Shown: positions 8,732 to 17,818, counted from the first letter of the stretch. The stretch: 64,000 nt of DNA from Verrucomicrobium sp. BvORR106 (GCF_000739655.1 NZ_BATR01000031.1:62001-126000); one strand, 5' to 3'. The notes: generated by a model from the sequence alone, not told the origin. Made by a program: numbers and translations.

Positions 8732-10186
8732 CTAAGCCGCCTGACCAGCGCGGATCTTCTCCAGCAGCGACGAGGCTTCCTTCCAGTCCACGTTGTGGGG
8801 GAGAACCTTTGTCCGGGCGGCGAGGGCGGCCACCACGCCTGCAGCCTCGCCCATGGCCACGGAGTTGCCCGTGACCCGGTAGCTGGCGTGGGCGATGAAA
8901 TCACCACTGATGCAGCGACCCGCCATCATGAGACCGTCCACATCCTTGGCAATGAGCGCCCGCAAGGGGATGTCATACGGCGTGGTTTTGACCCCGGCAC
9001 TGTGATAGGCGGCTTTTTCATTGGCCTCCTTGCTCACCGCGTGGATGTCCACATTGAAGGACGCCCGCATGACGCCGTCCTCCTGTTTCCGGCCCTCGAT
9101 GAGATCTTCCTTGGTCAGGACATAGCGCCCGGTGATGCGCCGACCATCGCGCACCCCGATCTGCTCGGCGGTGGCGACGAGTTGCAACCCATCCCAGGGG
9201 CCGCCCAGCTTGCGCAACCCACGCACCACCCGGTGAATCTCCGCCCGTGCCCGGAAGGTGGCCTCTGTCACAGCCGCCGCGTCATACGCCAGGATGCCGT
9301 ACTCGTGATTGATCATCAGATTGAAGAGCCGGTCCCTCACCTGAAAGAGCGAGGGCGTGCCGTAAGTGGCTTTCAAGCCAGCCTGGGCGAGGGCCTCACG
9401 GAAATTCGCCACCGGCTCCTTCCTCCAGGAGGCCTGCCCGCCGAAGTGGGAGGCAAAGGGGCGCATGGCCTGCGGATCCACGGCCATGACCATGGCCATC
9501 ATCGTCAGCGGCTGGCAGGGGCACTGCTTGCTCTCGCCCACTTCCCAGGAGCATCCGGCGAGGGCCCCCAGATCGCCATCCCCAGTGGTGTCGATGAAGA
9601 CCCGGGCTCGCCACGCCTGGCGGCCGGCCTTGGACTCCGTGATCACGGTGGTGACCCGGTTGTCCCCGTCCTTCTGCGCAGCCACCACGCGGGTGAAGAG
9701 CTGCACCTTGACGCCGGCGGTGAGGCACAGTTCCTCCAGCAGGAGTTTCATCTCCTCCGGATCATAGAAATAACTTGAGGCGTTGTTGGGCAGGTGGGAG
9801 CCGCGCTCAGCCAGGCGGGTCACGAGTTCGCGATTGAACCCCGGTTTGTCCGCATCCAGCACATAGCTGAGCAGCCCTGCGGTCCAGACTCCCCCCAGAC
9901 ACCCGTGCACCTCCAACAGCCGCACCCGGGCTCCAGCACGGGCGGCGGTAAGGGCGGCAGTGACCCCGGCAGGCCCGCCCCCACAGACAATCACATCCAC
10001 GTCATCCACCAGCGGAACGGTCCGCCCCGTTTCCTGCACCAGGCCTGCAGCAGGCTGAGGCGCAGGGGATTCTGCCGCGCCTACCACGCCGGTGACCGCA
10101 GCCGCGACGGTGCCCAAGGCGCCGCGCAGCAGCGAGCGGCGGTTCACGTCTCCGGCTGGATGCATGGAAGAGGAAGAATCGGTCAT
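8732..10186 (-). CDS. Tat-exported FAD-dependent oxidoreductase
   Basis: A 484-residue flavoprotein with a twin-arginine signal (Arg16-Arg17 in VNRRSLLRG, then an Ala/Val-rich core), so it should be folded in the cytoplasm and exported with its cofactor. The Rossmann FAD motif GGGPAG is at 69-74, followed by an acidic residue in LLEVHG. FIDTTGDGDLGALAG and the C-terminal GRCISGDFIAHASYRVTGN are typical of the FAD-dependent family often found with polysaccharide or glycan use in Planctomycetes and Verrucomicrobia. The start at 10186 is preferred because it puts the Tat motif near the N-terminus. A longer frame to 10285 overlaps the divergent NYN gene. The substrate is unknown. Confidence 0.88.
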   Translation of the reverse strand: MTDSSSSMHPAGDVNRRSLLRGALGTVAAAVTGVVGAAESPAPQPAAGLVQETGRTVPLVDDVDVIVCGGGPAGVTAALTAARAGARVRLLEVHGCLGGVWTAGLLSYVLDADKPGFNRELVTRLAERGSHLPNNASSYFYDPEEMKLLLEELCLTAGVKVQLFTRVVAAQKDGDNRVTTVITESKAGRQAWRARVFIDTTGDGDLGALAGCSWEVGESKQCPCQPLTMMAMVMAVDPQAMRPFASHFGGQASWRKEPVANFREALAQAGLKATYGTPSLFQVRDRLFNLMINHEYGILAYDAAAVTEATFRARAEIHRVVRGLRKLGGPWDGLQLVATAEQIGVRDGRRITGRYVLTKEDLIEGRKQEDGVMRASFNVDIHAVSKEANEKAAYHSAGVKTTPYDIPLRALIAKDVDGLMMAGRCISGDFIAHASYRVTGNSVAMGEAAGVVAALAARTKVLPHNVDWKEASSLLEKIRAGQAA

Positions 10187-10276
10187 GCGGACCCTACGCG
10201 CCTGCCTGCGGACTTCTCGCAAGGACCTCCCCCAGTCCGATTCCCCCTGCATCCCGTCTAATCCTGTGTTAACCTG

Positions 10277-11101
10277 ATGAAACACATCCTCATGAGCCCT
10301 TCAAACAACAACGCCACGATGGCGGTTTACCTCGATCTCGAGAACATCGTCCTCGGCGCCCAGGAGGCGCGTTACCCCAAGGTGGACATCCAGAAAATCA
10401 TGGAGCGTCTCCTGCTGAAGGGCCACATCGTGACCAAAAAAGCCTACTGCGACTGGGAGCGGTACAAGGATTTCAAACGGCCCCTGCATGAGGCCGCCTA
10501 CGAGCTCATCGAGATCCCACACGTGCGCCAGTCCGGCAAAAACTCCGCCGACATCCGCATGGTGGTGGACGCGCTCGACCTCTGCTACACCAAGGGGCAT
10601 GTGGACACCTTCGTGATCATCAGCGGTGACTCCGACTTCTCCCCGCTGGTGAGCAAGCTGCGGGAAAATGCCAAAACCGTGATCGGCATGGGGGTGAAGA
10701 ACTCCACCTCGAACCTCTTCATCACGAACTGCGACGAGTTCATCTACTATGATGACCTGGTGCGCAAAGAGCAGAGTCGTGTCTCCCGCAGCACGAAAGA
10801 CAAGGACGCGAAGGATCCCGCCAAAGAGAAGGCCCCGGTGGTCAAGAAGCTGGATCCCGCCGATGCGATCCGCCGGGTGGCTGAGACCCTGGAAGCCCTG
10901 ACTGAGGACCGGGACGCCGACGATCCGGTCTGGGGATCGATGATCAAACAGGCTTTGAAACGCCGCGATCCGGGCTTCAACGAGCGGGCGTTCGGGTTCA
11001 AATCATTCAATGCCTTGCTCGAAGACGGACAAAAGCGCGGGGTGCTTACGCTGGAGGCGCATGAGAAATCAGGGGGTTACCTGGTGAAAGCAAAGGGTTG
11101 A
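10277..11101 (+). CDS. NYN (PIN-like) nuclease-fold protein with C-terminal OST-HTH/LOTUS domain
   Basis: A 274-residue protein related to LabA/YaiI-type NYN proteins. The NYN domain (about 15-165) has the acidic residues expected of a metal-dependent RNase: Asp20 (YLDLEN), Asp92 in KNSADIRM, Asp98, and Asp118/Asp120 in GDSDFSPL. A charged Lys/Asp-rich linker (about 166-190) leads to a C-terminal OST-HTH/LOTUS-like domain (about 192-272), usually an RNA or G-quadruplex binding module. A role in RNA processing or decay is inferred from the family. Three ATGs are possible (10277, 10292, 10319). Its promoter region is shared with the divergent FAD gene. The next gene, a symporter, follows 43 bp later. 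Confidence 0.85.
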   Translation: MKHILMSPSNNNATMAVYLDLENIVLGAQEARYPKVDIQKIMERLLLKGHIVTKKAYCDWERYKDFKRPLHEAAYELIEIPHVRQSGKNSADIRMVVDALDLCYTKGHVDTFVIISGDSDFSPLVSKLRENAKTVIGMGVKNSTSNLFITNCDEFIYYDDLVRKEQSRVSRSTKDKDAKDPAKEKAPVVKKLDPADAIRRVAETLEALTEDRDADDPVWGSMIKQALKRRDPGFNERAFGFKSFNALLEDGQKRGVLTLEAHEKSGGYLVKAKG

Positions 11102-11144
11102 ACCCCGGGGGCCGGGCCTTCAGATTGCCCGTCCCCGCCCGCCC

Positions 11145-12167
11145 ATGTCCCACGACGCCGCATCCCCGTCCCCGCCGCCAAAGCCCACGATCGCCTGGTG
11201 GCGCACGCATGGCTTCCTGCTGGGCCTGGGAGTGGCCGTCTTGCTGGGATTCATCCTTCCTACCCCGGGGGCCCGGGGCGGCGTGCTGCATGCCGAGCTG
11301 GTGACCAACTTTGGCATCGCCCTGATTCTCTTTCTACAGGGCCTTTCCCTGGCGCTGGAGCAGATCCGCAGCGGAGCAGCCAACTGGCGGCTCCACCTGG
11401 TCATTCAGGGATTCACGTTCGTAGTGTTCCCCATTGTCGGCGTGTTGATGAACTGGGCCAGCCCCTGGTTCTGGCCAGACTGCCCACCGGCCATCCGAGA
11501 TGGTTTCCTCTATCTCTGCGTCCTGCCTTCCACCATCTCCTCATCCGTGGTGCTTACGGCCGTCGCGGGAGGAAACACGCCGGGGGCTTTGTTCAATGCG
11601 GCCTTCTCCAACATTCTGGGCGTGATGGTGACCCCGGTGCTGGTGCATTTCCTCATGCAGAAGACGGGTCAGTCAGCGCCCTTCCTGCCGCTGCTGATGA
11701 AGATCATGCTGCTGACGCTGCTGCCCTTCGGCCTGGGCATGGCGCTTCGCCCGTTCCTAAAAAGATGGGTGGACGCGCACAAGGTGTGGGTGGCGCGCAT
11801 CAGCAACTTTGTGATCCTGTTCATCGTCTATGCCGCGTTCTGTGACTCTGTGGTGGATCGCGTCTGGGAACGCCACGGCTGGGGCCTGACGGTGGGCGCG
11901 TGTCTGGAGACGACAGCCCTGTTCACGATCGTATCGATATTGACCTGGATGAGCTGCAAAGCCCTCCGTCTCACGCGCCCCGACCTGATCGCCGCCTACT
12001 TCTGCTCCGTGAAGAAGACCCTCGCGATGGGGGTGCCGCTGGCGATTCTGATCTTCGGCGAGCGCGACGATCTGCCGCTGATTCTGCTGCCGGTCATGCT
12101 GTACCATCCGCTGCAGTTGCTGGCCAACGGCGTGCTGGCGAGCTATTGGGCGAAGGAGGCAGCGTAG
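11145..12167 (+). CDS. Bile acid:sodium symporter family (SBF-like) transporter
   Basis: A 340-residue integral membrane protein with about nine or ten hydrophobic segments, of the SBF-like group (YfeH/P7-type) within the bile acid/sodium symporter superfamily. Recognisable stretches are LPSTISSSVVLTAVAGGN and AAFSNILGVMVTPVL in the first half, and the inverted-repeat counterpart CSVKKTLAMGVPLAI in the second half; these correspond to the crossed helices that bind sodium. The transported organic anion is not known. The C-terminus is complete. Downstream is a block of REP-like palindromes before the convergent hydrolase gene. Confidence 0.85.
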   Translation: MSHDAASPSPPPKPTIAWWRTHGFLLGLGVAVLLGFILPTPGARGGVLHAELVTNFGIALILFLQGLSLALEQIRSGAANWRLHLVIQGFTFVVFPIVGVLMNWASPWFWPDCPPAIRDGFLYLCVLPSTISSSVVLTAVAGGNTPGALFNAAFSNILGVMVTPVLVHFLMQKTGQSAPFLPLLMKIMLLTLLPFGLGMALRPFLKRWVDAHKVWVARISNFVILFIVYAAFCDSVVDRVWERHGWGLTVGACLETTALFTIVSILTWMSCKALRLTRPDLIAAYFCSVKKTLAMGVPLAILIFGERDDLPLILLPVMLYHPLQLLANGVLASYWAKEAA

Positions 12168-12181
12168 GAACCGGCGGTCCG

Positions 12182-12419
12182 GCGTCCCTCCGGGACGCAG
12201 GGTAATTCCATGAACCGCAACCGGTGGTTGGCACCACCGGCTAATGTCCATGGTCCTTCCAGGACCCAAATTCCCTCCTTTGGGAGGAAAATGAGCCCGG
12301 CCACGCCCGGCGTCTTTGTCCCGGAGGGACGGCGGAATGTAGCCGGTGGTGAAGGCCTGTAATCAGGCCGGGAACCACCGGATCAACGTCTCCCCAACCG
12401 TTGCGTCCCGGAGGGACGC
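12182..12419. repeat. REP-like palindrome cluster between convergent genes
   Basis: Three palindromes of one kind (GTCCC-3 bases-GGGAC core) lie at 12182-12198, 12318-12330 and 12403-12419. Two CCGGTGGT...ACCACCGG hairpins lie at 12221-12240 and 12343-12380, the second enclosing an inner GGCCT/AGGCC stem. The layout alternates these two palindrome types. This resembles REP/BIME-like elements scattered in many bacterial genomes. It may also end transcription of both flanking genes, which is inference. Confidence 0.75.
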
Positions 12420-12439
12420 CGGAACGGGCGCATTCCCCC

Positions 12440-13948
12440 TCACAACCCCTTCAACACCTGCAATGCCTTTTCCTCGAACTTCTGCTGCCACTCGGGGGCC
12501 ACGAGAACATCGCAATCCTCCTGCGCATACCCGGGATTGTTTCGCTGCTCCGCGGTGGCGGCATAGTAGATGTAGCCGTTCGTGTACCCTGCCACAAACG
12601 CCCTCGAATCCCCGGCCGCCTTCTTGATGTTGAGCCCGACCTCCACGGTCAGCTCCCCTGGAAACGTGACGAGCTTGAAATCCCCCACCCTGAGCCCGGC
12701 CACCTCCACGTCCAGCGTCGGTGAACCCGCCGCCTGGTTCTGGGCCAGGTGTTTCTTCAAGAGCGCCAGATTGGCAGAAAGCCGCGTGAGCTGCTCCATG
12801 ATCTGGATGTTGGCGAGATACGCCTCGACCTGAGCCTTGTTGTCGGCATCCAGCCTCTCAAGATCCGTCCGCCCCTGTGCACGGTCATGGAAATAACTCT
12901 GTGAATAGTGTGAAGGAAACTCCGGCGAGAGCTTCTGCCCGATGAGCAGCGGCACGAACGTCTTGAAGTTGATGTTGGTGGGCTTCAACGAACGCAGCAA
13001 CGTGGCCTGGAGAGCCTCGATCCGGGCGATGCGTTGTTCAAAATCCGCGCCCCGGGGTAGCGAGAGGGTCTGGTTGCCCACCTTGAGAACACCGTCGGCC
13101 GCAGGTTGGATCTCCCGAAGCGCCTCGACCACGCTGCCCCCCAGCATCGTGCCCAAGGGTGCGGCATCCGGCGGACGGTTGATTTCCTTGTACCGAACCG
13201 GATTGATGTCGCCACCGCAGCCCTGCACAAAGAACGCCAGCGCCCCGCTCCCCAGGCTGTCCTCGATCACCTTGGAAGCAAAAGCCGGATAGTCCGCCGA
13301 GTTGCCCTTGCCGGGCGGGTTCATGATGGGGTGGCAGGCGAAGTTATAGAGCACCGCCAGCGGCTTCCCATCCAGGCGGTCAAGACGCAGCAGGCCGATC
13401 TGGGGATCGATAGGTCCCACACCGGCCACGTGTTCATCCCGCGGCATCGAATACGCACGGCGCATGTCCACCGTGGTGCCGTCCTTCAGTTTCAAACGCC
13501 GGTTCTCGCTGACCCGATCTTCGTGGCCGGATCCGGCACCCGCCAGCACTGGCACCAGCTTGGCGTAGGCCTCCTTTACAGCTTGCACCACCAGCTGAGC
13601 CGTGTCTGCACGGACGATCCCGTGGCAATGGCTGGCGTTGACGAGCACGCCTTCCGGCGCAATGCCCAGCTCCTTCTGCAGCTGACCCCGCACAGTTCCC
13701 AAAAAGCCATTTCCAATCCGGCCGATCTCCCCGATCGCGACCGCATCCACCGTGATCAACACGGCTGTGGTGCCGCCGTTCTTCAACACCAGCGCCTTGG
13801 CGTAGAGGGGGTCGTTGACCGGGCCAGCATTGACGTCGGTGATGTCCACCTTGGCGACGCCTGCTCTGAGGTCTGATGCCAAAAGGGGACGAGTACCCAG
13901 CAGAAGGAACGCACCAATCAAGACCGCGGTGGAGAGAGAAGGCATCAC
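12440..13948 (-). CDS. Exported neutral/alkaline ceramidase-like hydrolase
   Basis: A 502-residue protein with a signal peptide (about 1-24) followed at once by the ceramidase-family opening RAGVAKVDIT. The likely zinc and active-site segments are visible: NASHCHG (104-110), ACHP (204-207), DYP (219-221) and QGCGGDINP (242-250). These match the N-terminal domain of neutral/alkaline non-lysosomal ceramidases (PF04734). Verrucomicrobia and Planctomycetes carry many paralogues annotated this way, and sphingolipid cleavage should not be assumed. The C-terminal third is helical, without a clear second domain. It is a single gene on its strand. Confidence 0.82.
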   Translation of the reverse strand: MMPSLSTAVLIGAFLLLGTRPLLASDLRAGVAKVDITDVNAGPVNDPLYAKALVLKNGGTTAVLITVDAVAIGEIGRIGNGFLGTVRGQLQKELGIAPEGVLVNASHCHGIVRADTAQLVVQAVKEAYAKLVPVLAGAGSGHEDRVSENRRLKLKDGTTVDMRRAYSMPRDEHVAGVGPIDPQIGLLRLDRLDGKPLAVLYNFACHPIMNPPGKGNSADYPAFASKVIEDSLGSGALAFFVQGCGGDINPVRYKEINRPPDAAPLGTMLGGSVVEALREIQPAADGVLKVGNQTLSLPRGADFEQRIARIEALQATLLRSLKPTNINFKTFVPLLIGQKLSPEFPSHYSQSYFHDRAQGRTDLERLDADNKAQVEAYLANIQIMEQLTRLSANLALLKKHLAQNQAAGSPTLDVEVAGLRVGDFKLVTFPGELTVEVGLNIKKAAGDSRAFVAGYTNGYIYYAATAEQRNNPGYAQEDCDVLVAPEWQQKFEEKALQVLKGL

Positions 13949-14036
13949 GCCGAATCTACGTCCCGCGGGTGGAGATCACTCATCGAACCGGGGAAGTGAT
14001 GGCAAAACCACCGGAAACCGTCATGGAAGTACCTGG

Positions 14037-14073
14037 CCCCGCTGCGCAGGAGACACAAGACTTGAGCTCACGC
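14037..14073 (+). repeat. Copy 1 of a short dispersed repeat (CCCGCTGCGC... type)
   Basis: The 22 bases CCCGCTGCGC-A/G-GGAGACACAAGA recur at 40461-40501, followed in both places by a TGAGCT sequence. The second copy has eight extra bases before that point. Both are intergenic and in the same orientation. Confidence 0.55.
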
Positions 14074-14236
14074 ACAGAAGTACGCGCACAGCGAAGCGGT
14101 CAGTAAATGGAGGAAGGGACATTCTTGTCCCGGTCCGTGACAAGCGTCCCATGACATCGCTCCCCACCGCACACTCCCACCACCTCGTGGCATCCCTCCT
14201 GCTGACTCGGTCTGTCATCCCCATCAGGCCGCCACG

Positions 14237-15286
14237 ATGCTCGACGCCCGGATACGCATGGAAGATGTCGCCCGGGCGGCCGGCGTGTCTGTCGCCACCG
14301 TCTCCCGGGCGCTGAAGGATGACAGCCGCATTTCCCCGGCCGTGCGGGAGGGCGTGAAGGCCGTGGCGGTACGGCTGGGCTATGTGCCCAATCCACTGGT
14401 GCAGAGCCTCATGAGCCAGCGACGCACTGGCCGGGAGGGACAGGCGGCGGAGACCATCGCACTGGTGACGAATTATCCCCATGATGCCTGGCCGCAGAAG
14501 GACGTGTGCCGCTGGTATTTCAAGGGGATCGAAGAACGCGCCCTCCAGCTCGGCTACCGGGTGGAAGTGTTTTCCCTGGAGGCGCTGCATCATGATCCCG
14601 ACCGGCTGGGCCGGGTGCTGCGGGCGCGGGGCATTCGTGCTGCGCTGCTGGGCTTCTCCCGGGATGAGGAGCACCCGGTGATGCTGGATGTGAGCGGCCT
14701 CACCGTGGTGGGCCTGAGCACTTATTTCCGCGATCTGCCGGTGGACCGGGTGCACCTGAACGGGTTCTACAACATCAAGCTGGCCTGCCGGCATCTCCGC
14801 AGCCTGGGCTACCGCCGGCCGGGACTGGTGGTGCCGGTGGCAAACAACCAGATCGTGGGCGGGCAGTGGTCCGCCGCGGCGCTGGATGAACAGTGGCAGC
14901 GGCCGGCAGCGGAGCGTTGCCCGCCCTTCCTCGTGGAAGGGCCGAACGTCAACATGCAGGCCTTTCGCAACTGGTTCGAGGAACATCAACCGGACGCCCT
15001 TATCGCCTACAAGGTGCCCGTGGTGGAGCTGCTGGACCGCCTGCGGTTACGCGTTCCCCAGGACGTGGGGGTGGCCGCCCTCTATGGCACCGAGCAGGAC
15101 CGCCGCAACATGGCGGGGATCGACGGCAACCTGGAACAGGTGGGCGCCGCGGCCGTGGACCTGCTGGTGCAGAAGCTGCAGGTCAACGAACGTGGCCTGC
15201 CCGGCCAGCTGCGCGAGGTGTTGATCGCGGGAAGCTGGCAGGACGGGCCCAGTGTAGACAGGATTAACAAGATTCTGAAAGATTAA
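14237..15286 (+). CDS. LacI-family transcriptional regulator
   Basis: A 349-residue regulator. The N-terminal helix-turn-helix is canonical (residues 8-28, MEDVARAAGVSVATVSRAL), followed by the hinge region and LGYVPNPLVQ. The rest is a periplasmic-binding-protein-like effector domain, though its sequence is more divergent than in sugar-responsive LacI proteins. It stands alone; the next gene is a convergent TIM-barrel isomerase, so its target is not obvious. Substrates of LacI proteins are often sugars; here no ligand can be inferred. Confidence 0.88.
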   Translation: MLDARIRMEDVARAAGVSVATVSRALKDDSRISPAVREGVKAVAVRLGYVPNPLVQSLMSQRRTGREGQAAETIALVTNYPHDAWPQKDVCRWYFKGIEERALQLGYRVEVFSLEALHHDPDRLGRVLRARGIRAALLGFSRDEEHPVMLDVSGLTVVGLSTYFRDLPVDRVHLNGFYNIKLACRHLRSLGYRRPGLVVPVANNQIVGGQWSAAALDEQWQRPAAERCPPFLVEGPNVNMQAFRNWFEEHQPDALIAYKVPVVELLDRLRLRVPQDVGVAALYGTEQDRRNMAGIDGNLEQVGAAAVDLLVQKLQVNERGLPGQLREVLIAGSWQDGPSVDRINKILKD

Positions 15287-15324
15287 CAGGATGGAATGCA
15301 AAGGATGCCATTACCTCGAACCCA

Positions 15325-15389
15325 TTGAAGTTTGGATTTTGAAGTTTGAACTTTTGTATTCCTCTGTGCTCCCTGTGCCTCTGTGGTTA
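15325..15389 (+). repeat. AT-rich TTGAAGTTT repeat followed by a CTCTGTG-type repeat
   Basis: Two intergenic repeat motifs sit side by side. At 15325-15347 a 23-mer (TTGAAGTTTGGATTTTGAAG plus TTT) matches 30104-30126 at 22 of 23 positions. At 15361-15389 a 29-mer built of CCTCTGTG-like units matches 27142-27170 at 26 of 29 positions. They separate two convergent genes. No coding sense was found here. Confidence 0.6.
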
Positions 15390-15405
15390 ATCCTCACACA
15401 CTCCC

Positions 15406-16305
15406 TTAGACATCACAGATCCCTACCGCCTGGCGCAGTGAGCCCAGCGCATCCGGACGGGCGGGAATGAACTCCTGGGCCACGTGGCCTTTGTAGCCGG
15501 TGTCCACGATGGCCTTCATGATGGCGGGATAATAGAGCTCCTGCGTCTCATCGATCTCATGGCGTCCGGGCACACCGCCGGTGTGATAGTGGGCGAAGTA
15601 CTTGTTGTCCCGCTTGATGGTGGCGATGACGTCCCCTTCCATGATCTGCATGTGGTAGATGTCATAGAGCAGCTTGAAGTTGTCTGAACCCGTGCGTTTG
15701 CACAGCTCCACACCCCAGGCGCTCTTGTCACACATGTAGTCCTTGTGGTTCACCTTGCTGTTGAGCAGCTCCATCACCAGGGTGATGCCGTGTTTCTCGG
15801 CAATGGGCAGCACCTTTTTCAGGCCTTCTGCGCAGTTTTTGAGACCCGTTTCCTCATCCATGCCGCGGCGGTTCCCGGAGAAACAGATGACATGTTTCGC
15901 CCCGAACTCGGCGCTGGCCTTGATGTGGGGTTCATAGATCTGCACGAGCAGGTCGTGGTACTCCGGGTTGTTGAAGGCATGCTCGATGCTGCCCACCTTC
16001 ACGTCGCCCGGCCCCTTGATGGAAGGGAAGCTGATCATGGCGCTCGTCAGGCCGTGCGCCTTGAGCGCGGGGAAATCCGCCGGATCCACCAGGTCGATGG
16101 AGGTCAGGCCCATCTCCTTGCCCGCGCGGCAGAGCTCGTCCAGGGGCACCTTGGGGTAGCACCACTTGCAGGCGGAGTGGTTGATCCGGCCCTTCAGCCC
16201 GGTGGCCTGGTCGGCGGCTTCGAGGCGGTGCTGGAGGGAGGCGGCAACGGTGGCAAAGGTGCCTGCCTCCAGAAAACGGCGACGTGAGAAAGAAGATTGC
16301 GACAT
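15406..16305 (-). CDS. Tat-exported TIM-barrel sugar isomerase/epimerase (hydroxypyruvate isomerase-like)
   Basis: A 299-residue protein of the AP endonuclease 2/xylose isomerase-like superfamily, closest in feel to hydroxypyruvate isomerase family proteins. The N-terminus carries a Tat signal with SRRRFLEAG shortly after the chosen ATG (16305; another ATG at 16314 is equally usable). Barrel landmarks are HSACKWCYP, HVICFSGNR, LVMELLNSK and LLYDIYHMQ, with the metal-binding Glu in the third and Asp in the last, and HVAQEFIP near the C-terminus. Export of such isomerases with Tat signals is common in Planctomycetes/Verrucomicrobia. The substrate is unknown. It is divergent from the MarR gene across 136 bp. 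Confidence 0.82.
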   Translation of the reverse strand: MSQSSFSRRRFLEAGTFATVAASLQHRLEAADQATGLKGRINHSACKWCYPKVPLDELCRAGKEMGLTSIDLVDPADFPALKAHGLTSAMISFPSIKGPGDVKVGSIEHAFNNPEYHDLLVQIYEPHIKASAEFGAKHVICFSGNRRGMDEETGLKNCAEGLKKVLPIAEKHGITLVMELLNSKVNHKDYMCDKSAWGVELCKRTGSDNFKLLYDIYHMQIMEGDVIATIKRDNKYFAHYHTGGVPGRHEIDETQELYYPAIMKAIVDTGYKGHVAQEFIPARPDALGSLRQAVGICDV

Positions 16306-16408
16306 GCCAATCATGCTACGTGGCCCTTCCGAGTTTGCCAAGTTTTGCCCAATTCTCGCACCGCTGTCGAAAATTATCCAAAGCCGCCCGGGTGGTCAGC
16401 TCCGATCT

Positions 16409-16423
16409 GTTGTCATAGGCAAC
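16409..16423. promoter_or_regulatory. Possible MarR operator
   Basis: An imperfect dyad GTTG-TCATAGG-CAAC lies 18 bp before the marR start codon, inside the divergent promoter region. MarR proteins usually bind such TTG...CAA dyads near their own start. This is a single weak candidate. Confidence 0.25.
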
Positions 16424-16441
16424 TATCCCTTTCGCAATATC

Positions 16442-16909
16442 ATGGACTCCTCGCCCCAGGACTGTGCGGCAGACCTCCTCGAAGTCGTTCCCCTTATCAT
16501 GAGGGGTGTTCGAGCTGAGGTCCGTCGCGACCGAACCCCCGAACTGTCGATGCCCCAGTTTCGGGCCTTGTCCTTCGTGGGTCGACACGAAGGCAGCACC
16601 CTTACTGAAGTGTCGCAGTTTCTCGGTCTGACACTACCCACCGCCTCCAAGATGATGGACGGCCTGGTGGACTCCGGTTATGTGCAACGCGCTCCGGACC
16701 GCCGTGACCGGCGAAAGATCAAACTGCACCTGAGCACCGAGGGTCAACAGATTCACGAGGCCATTCTGCAACAAGCGCGGGAGTTCCTCTCCAGCCGTCT
16801 CCAGCACCTCGATCCCAACGTCCTGACCGACATCCGCACCGCACTGCGGGTGCTCCGCACGGTTTTCGAGCCCCTCTCCGTGCCTGGTGAAGCGGTCGGC
16901 GCGGCTTAA
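16442..16909 (+). CDS. MarR-family transcriptional regulator
   Basis: A 155-residue winged-helix regulator starting at MDSSPQD. The frame is open further upstream into the divergent isomerase gene, but nothing there is conserved. The recognition-helix region LTEVSQFLGLTLPTASKMMD and the wing segment RAPDRRDRRKIKLHLS are typical of MarR, as is the C-terminal dimerisation helix. It lacks any visible cysteine redox pair of the OhrR type. It is divergent from the TIM-barrel isomerase, which is therefore a candidate target together with the marR gene itself. Confidence 0.88.
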   Translation: MDSSPQDCAADLLEVVPLIMRGVRAEVRRDRTPELSMPQFRALSFVGRHEGSTLTEVSQFLGLTLPTASKMMDGLVDSGYVQRAPDRRDRRKIKLHLSTEGQQIHEAILQQAREFLSSRLQHLDPNVLTDIRTALRVLRTVFEPLSVPGEAVGAA

Positions 16910-16987
16910 AGCTCCCTGTGAGGAAGGCCGGTTTCGGCATGGGATTGCTGATTGATCCGGCTCCGCCTCGCCGTTAGGGTCCGGCGC

Positions 16988-17797
16988 ATGCTCGTGCCCC
17001 ATGGCCACACTCCCCGACGCTGCCAGTATTGTGGGCAGGCGCTGCACCCGGGCTTCTACTTCTGCACGGCATGTGCCATGCCCCATGCGGATGTGGAAGA
17101 GGTGCTGCCCGAGGTCCGTCCGGCCCAGTGGGACGATGAAACTCGGGTGCGGAAGCTGGCGCCGGAGGTGTGGCGGTTGTTCCTCACCTACGTCGGCGCG
17201 CTGTTGGCGGCCACCGTCCTGGGTTTTGCCATCCACCCCGCCGATGACGGGGGCGTACCGGGACTGATCATCGGCGTGCTGTCGGTCGCGGTTGTTTCCA
17301 CGGTCTTCGGCTGGCTTCATCGCGACGTCCTCCGTCCCCAGTTCGCCGGCCTGGGGCTCCTCTCTCCGACCATGATCAAAGGGCTGCTGGGGCTGGCCGC
17401 CATGCTGCTGGTCAATCTGCTGTGGCATGGCGCCCTCTGGAATCTCGCCTCGGAGGAGATGCGCAAAGACTCGCTGAAGGATGTGACCAGCCTGGTGCCA
17501 ACCACCGCCGCCCGGGTCTTCCTTATCTGCGTGATGCCAGCCTTCTTTGAAGAGATCGGCTTCCGGGGACTGGTGCAGACGTGGTTGATGCGGGTGATCG
17601 CCCCTTGGAAGGCCGTAGTTGTTTCGGCGGTCCTCTTCAGCGCCATTCACTTTTCGGTACTGAGCTCGCCCTATCTGTTTTTGGTCGGAGCCTTGCTGGC
17701 CTGGACCCGGTGGAAAAGTGGTCTTCTTTTTCCAGGGATTCTCCTGCATTTCTTGCACAACCTCGCCGTGCTGTGGTATGGGGGACTGCTCCGATAA
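16988..17797 (+). CDS. CPBP-family intramembrane protease with N-terminal zinc ribbon
   Basis: A 269-residue membrane protein. Residues 12-29 form a CX2C...CX2C zinc ribbon (Cys12, Cys15, Cys26, Cys29). Several membrane segments follow, with the CPBP/Rce1-type catalytic motifs: EEIGFR (Glu188, Glu189, Arg193), His221 in AIHFS, and HFLHN (254-258). The enzyme should cleave within the membrane; CPBP proteins handle CAAX-like or bacteriocin-related substrates in other organisms, but here no substrate is evident. The ATG at 16988 is preferred over a TTG at 16952. It is followed 21 bp later by a GYF_2 membrane protein and then a third membrane protein, forming a likely operon. Confidence 0.85.
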   Translation: MLVPHGHTPRRCQYCGQALHPGFYFCTACAMPHADVEEVLPEVRPAQWDDETRVRKLAPEVWRLFLTYVGALLAATVLGFAIHPADDGGVPGLIIGVLSVAVVSTVFGWLHRDVLRPQFAGLGLLSPTMIKGLLGLAAMLLVNLLWHGALWNLASEEMRKDSLKDVTSLVPTTAARVFLICVMPAFFEEIGFRGLVQTWLMRVIAPWKAVVVSAVLFSAIHFSVLSSPYLFLVGALLAWTRWKSGLLFPGILLHFLHNLAVLWYGGLLR

Positions 17798-17818
17798 CCA
17801 TTCCATCAAACAAACCCT

